64,000 nt of DNA, taken from NCBI RefSeq assembly GCF_040144835.1, contig NZ_CP151632.1, positions 2,852,001 through 2,916,000 of the forward strand, read 5' to 3'. How positions within the stretch are numbered: the first letter of the stretch is position 1; each line of letters starts with the position of its first letter. This DNA is from Microbacterium sp. LWS13-1.2 (lineage in GTDB: Bacteria > Actinomycetota > Actinomycetes > Actinomycetales > Microbacteriaceae). The position numbers and the translations under genes were made by a program. Below the pieces are notes generated by a model, which had not been told where the DNA came from, searched no databases, and saw nothing but the letters and a program-made list of their open reading frames with translations. Below, piece by piece: positions 63,471 to 64,000 of the stretch.

Positions 63471-64000
63471 ATGGCAGAGAACTCCCCTTCGCACGTCGCG
63501 GATTCGCACGAGGTCATCCGGGTCGTGGGTGCGCGCGAGAACAACCTCAAGAACGTGTCGGTCGAGATCCCGAAGCGCCGGCTCACGGTCTTCACGGGGG
63601 TGAGCGGGTCGGGCAAGTCGTCGCTGGTGTTCGGCACGATCGCGAACGAGTCGCAGCGGCTCATCAACGAGACCTACCCGACGTTCGTGCAGCAGTTCAT
63701 GGGGCAGCTCAGCCGCCCAGAGGTCGACGCGCTCGAGAACGTGAGCCCCGCGATCATCGTCGACCAGGAGCGCATGGGCTCGAACGCGCGATCGACGGTG
63801 GGCACGGCGACCGACGCGCACGCGATGCTGCGGCTGCTGTTCAGCCGCATCGGGCAGCCGCATGTGGGCTCGCCGCAGGCGTTCTCGTTCAACATCCCGT
63901 CTGTCTCGGGCGCCGGTGCGGTCACTTTCGAGAAGTCGGGCAAGAAGGTCAAGGAGCGCCGCTCGTTCGAGATCACCGGCGGCATGTGCCCGCGCTGCGA
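63471..64000 (+). CDS. UvrA-like ABC ATPase (3' end outside window)
   Basis: The first 176 codons of a UvrA-type protein: RVVGARENNLKNVSVEIPKR, Walker A TGVSGSGKSS, then FVQQFMGQLSRPEVDALENV and IIVDQERMGSNARSTVGT. A zinc site begins at GGMCPRC. Compared with excinuclease UvrA, the segment after Walker A goes directly to the zinc-finger region, as in the shorter drug-resistance UvrA paralogues (DrrC-like class). The role could be drug tolerance or repair; the missing end decides. ATG 63471 has no strong ribosome site. Confidence 0.88.
   Translation, partial: MAENSPSHVADSHEVIRVVGARENNLKNVSVEIPKRRLTVFTGVSGSGKSSLVFGTIANESQRLINETYPTFVQQFMGQLSRPEVDALENVSPAIIVDQERMGSNARSTVGTATDAHAMLRLLFSRIGQPHVGSPQAFSFNIPSVSGAGAVTFEKSGKKVKERRSFEITGGMCPRC

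Overview
This window is high-GC actinobacterial chromosome, most likely Microbacteriaceae and probably Microbacterium or a close relative. The evidence is an overall G+C near 70 percent, GTG starts, an actinobacterial DUF3073 protein, an Rv2578c-type radical SAM protein, Mycobacterium-like helicases, a DtxR/IdeR-like iron box, and a very high density of the word GGATGCCG/CGGCATCC, which also builds many of the terminator stems. No rRNA, tRNA, CRISPR array, phage or insertion sequence was seen. The window starts inside purF and ends inside a UvrA-like ATPase gene.

Layout. 1-12 kb: the end of purF; a TetR gene next to two decayed genes (an EthD-like gene with an early stop and a deleted alpha/beta hydrolase); a CynX-type MFS transporter; DUF3073; a universal stress protein; a PadR/DUF4097 pair with a palindromic operator; a TipA-like MerR regulator with an apparent internal start; a small membrane protein; an SDR; a Rho-N-like protein; topoisomerase IB; and a crcB pair. 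12-28 kb: an RND transporter with a long acidic tail, membrane and monooxygenase genes, a DEAD-box helicase, a TetR/hydrolase pair with 20-bp direct-repeat operators, a radical SAM protein carrying a LAGLIDADG intein, a VanY-like peptidase and an acyl-CoA dehydrogenase. 28-34 kb: an ECF importer cluster with two S-like components, T, fused A-A and a siderophore-interacting flavoprotein, with an iron box in front of the ATPase gene. 34-47 kb: a secreted subtilase, pirin, an SGNH hydrolase, a Ski2-like helicase, an SDR, DUF1697, RecQ and a polyol-type dehydrogenase. 47-52 kb: a double TetR protein divergent from an MFS-GH3 operon. 52-64 kb: GNAT, formate-THF ligase, a GNAT-GH16 fusion, VOC, acyl-CoA oxidase, a zinc-ribbon protein, Tag glycosylase, a TetR operon encoding an LLM-FAD double flavoenzyme, and UvrA-like.

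Several non-coding repeat families lie between genes: (A) CGTTGAGCGAG-type inverted repeats, one of which is translated as the linker of the fused ECF ATPase; (B) GTTTGGGGCGC nested palindromes; (C) an 83-bp element ending in TCCTCA-n-TTGAGGA-type palindromes, present in three equal-length copies; and (D) 25-bp TGTGCACTCG palindromes. The best candidates for new biology are the iron-box ECF/SIP cluster, the repeat-derived protein linker, the double TetR with helically phased operators, the GNAT-GH16 and LLM-FAD fusions, the intein at an iron-sulfur cysteine, and the 83-bp element.
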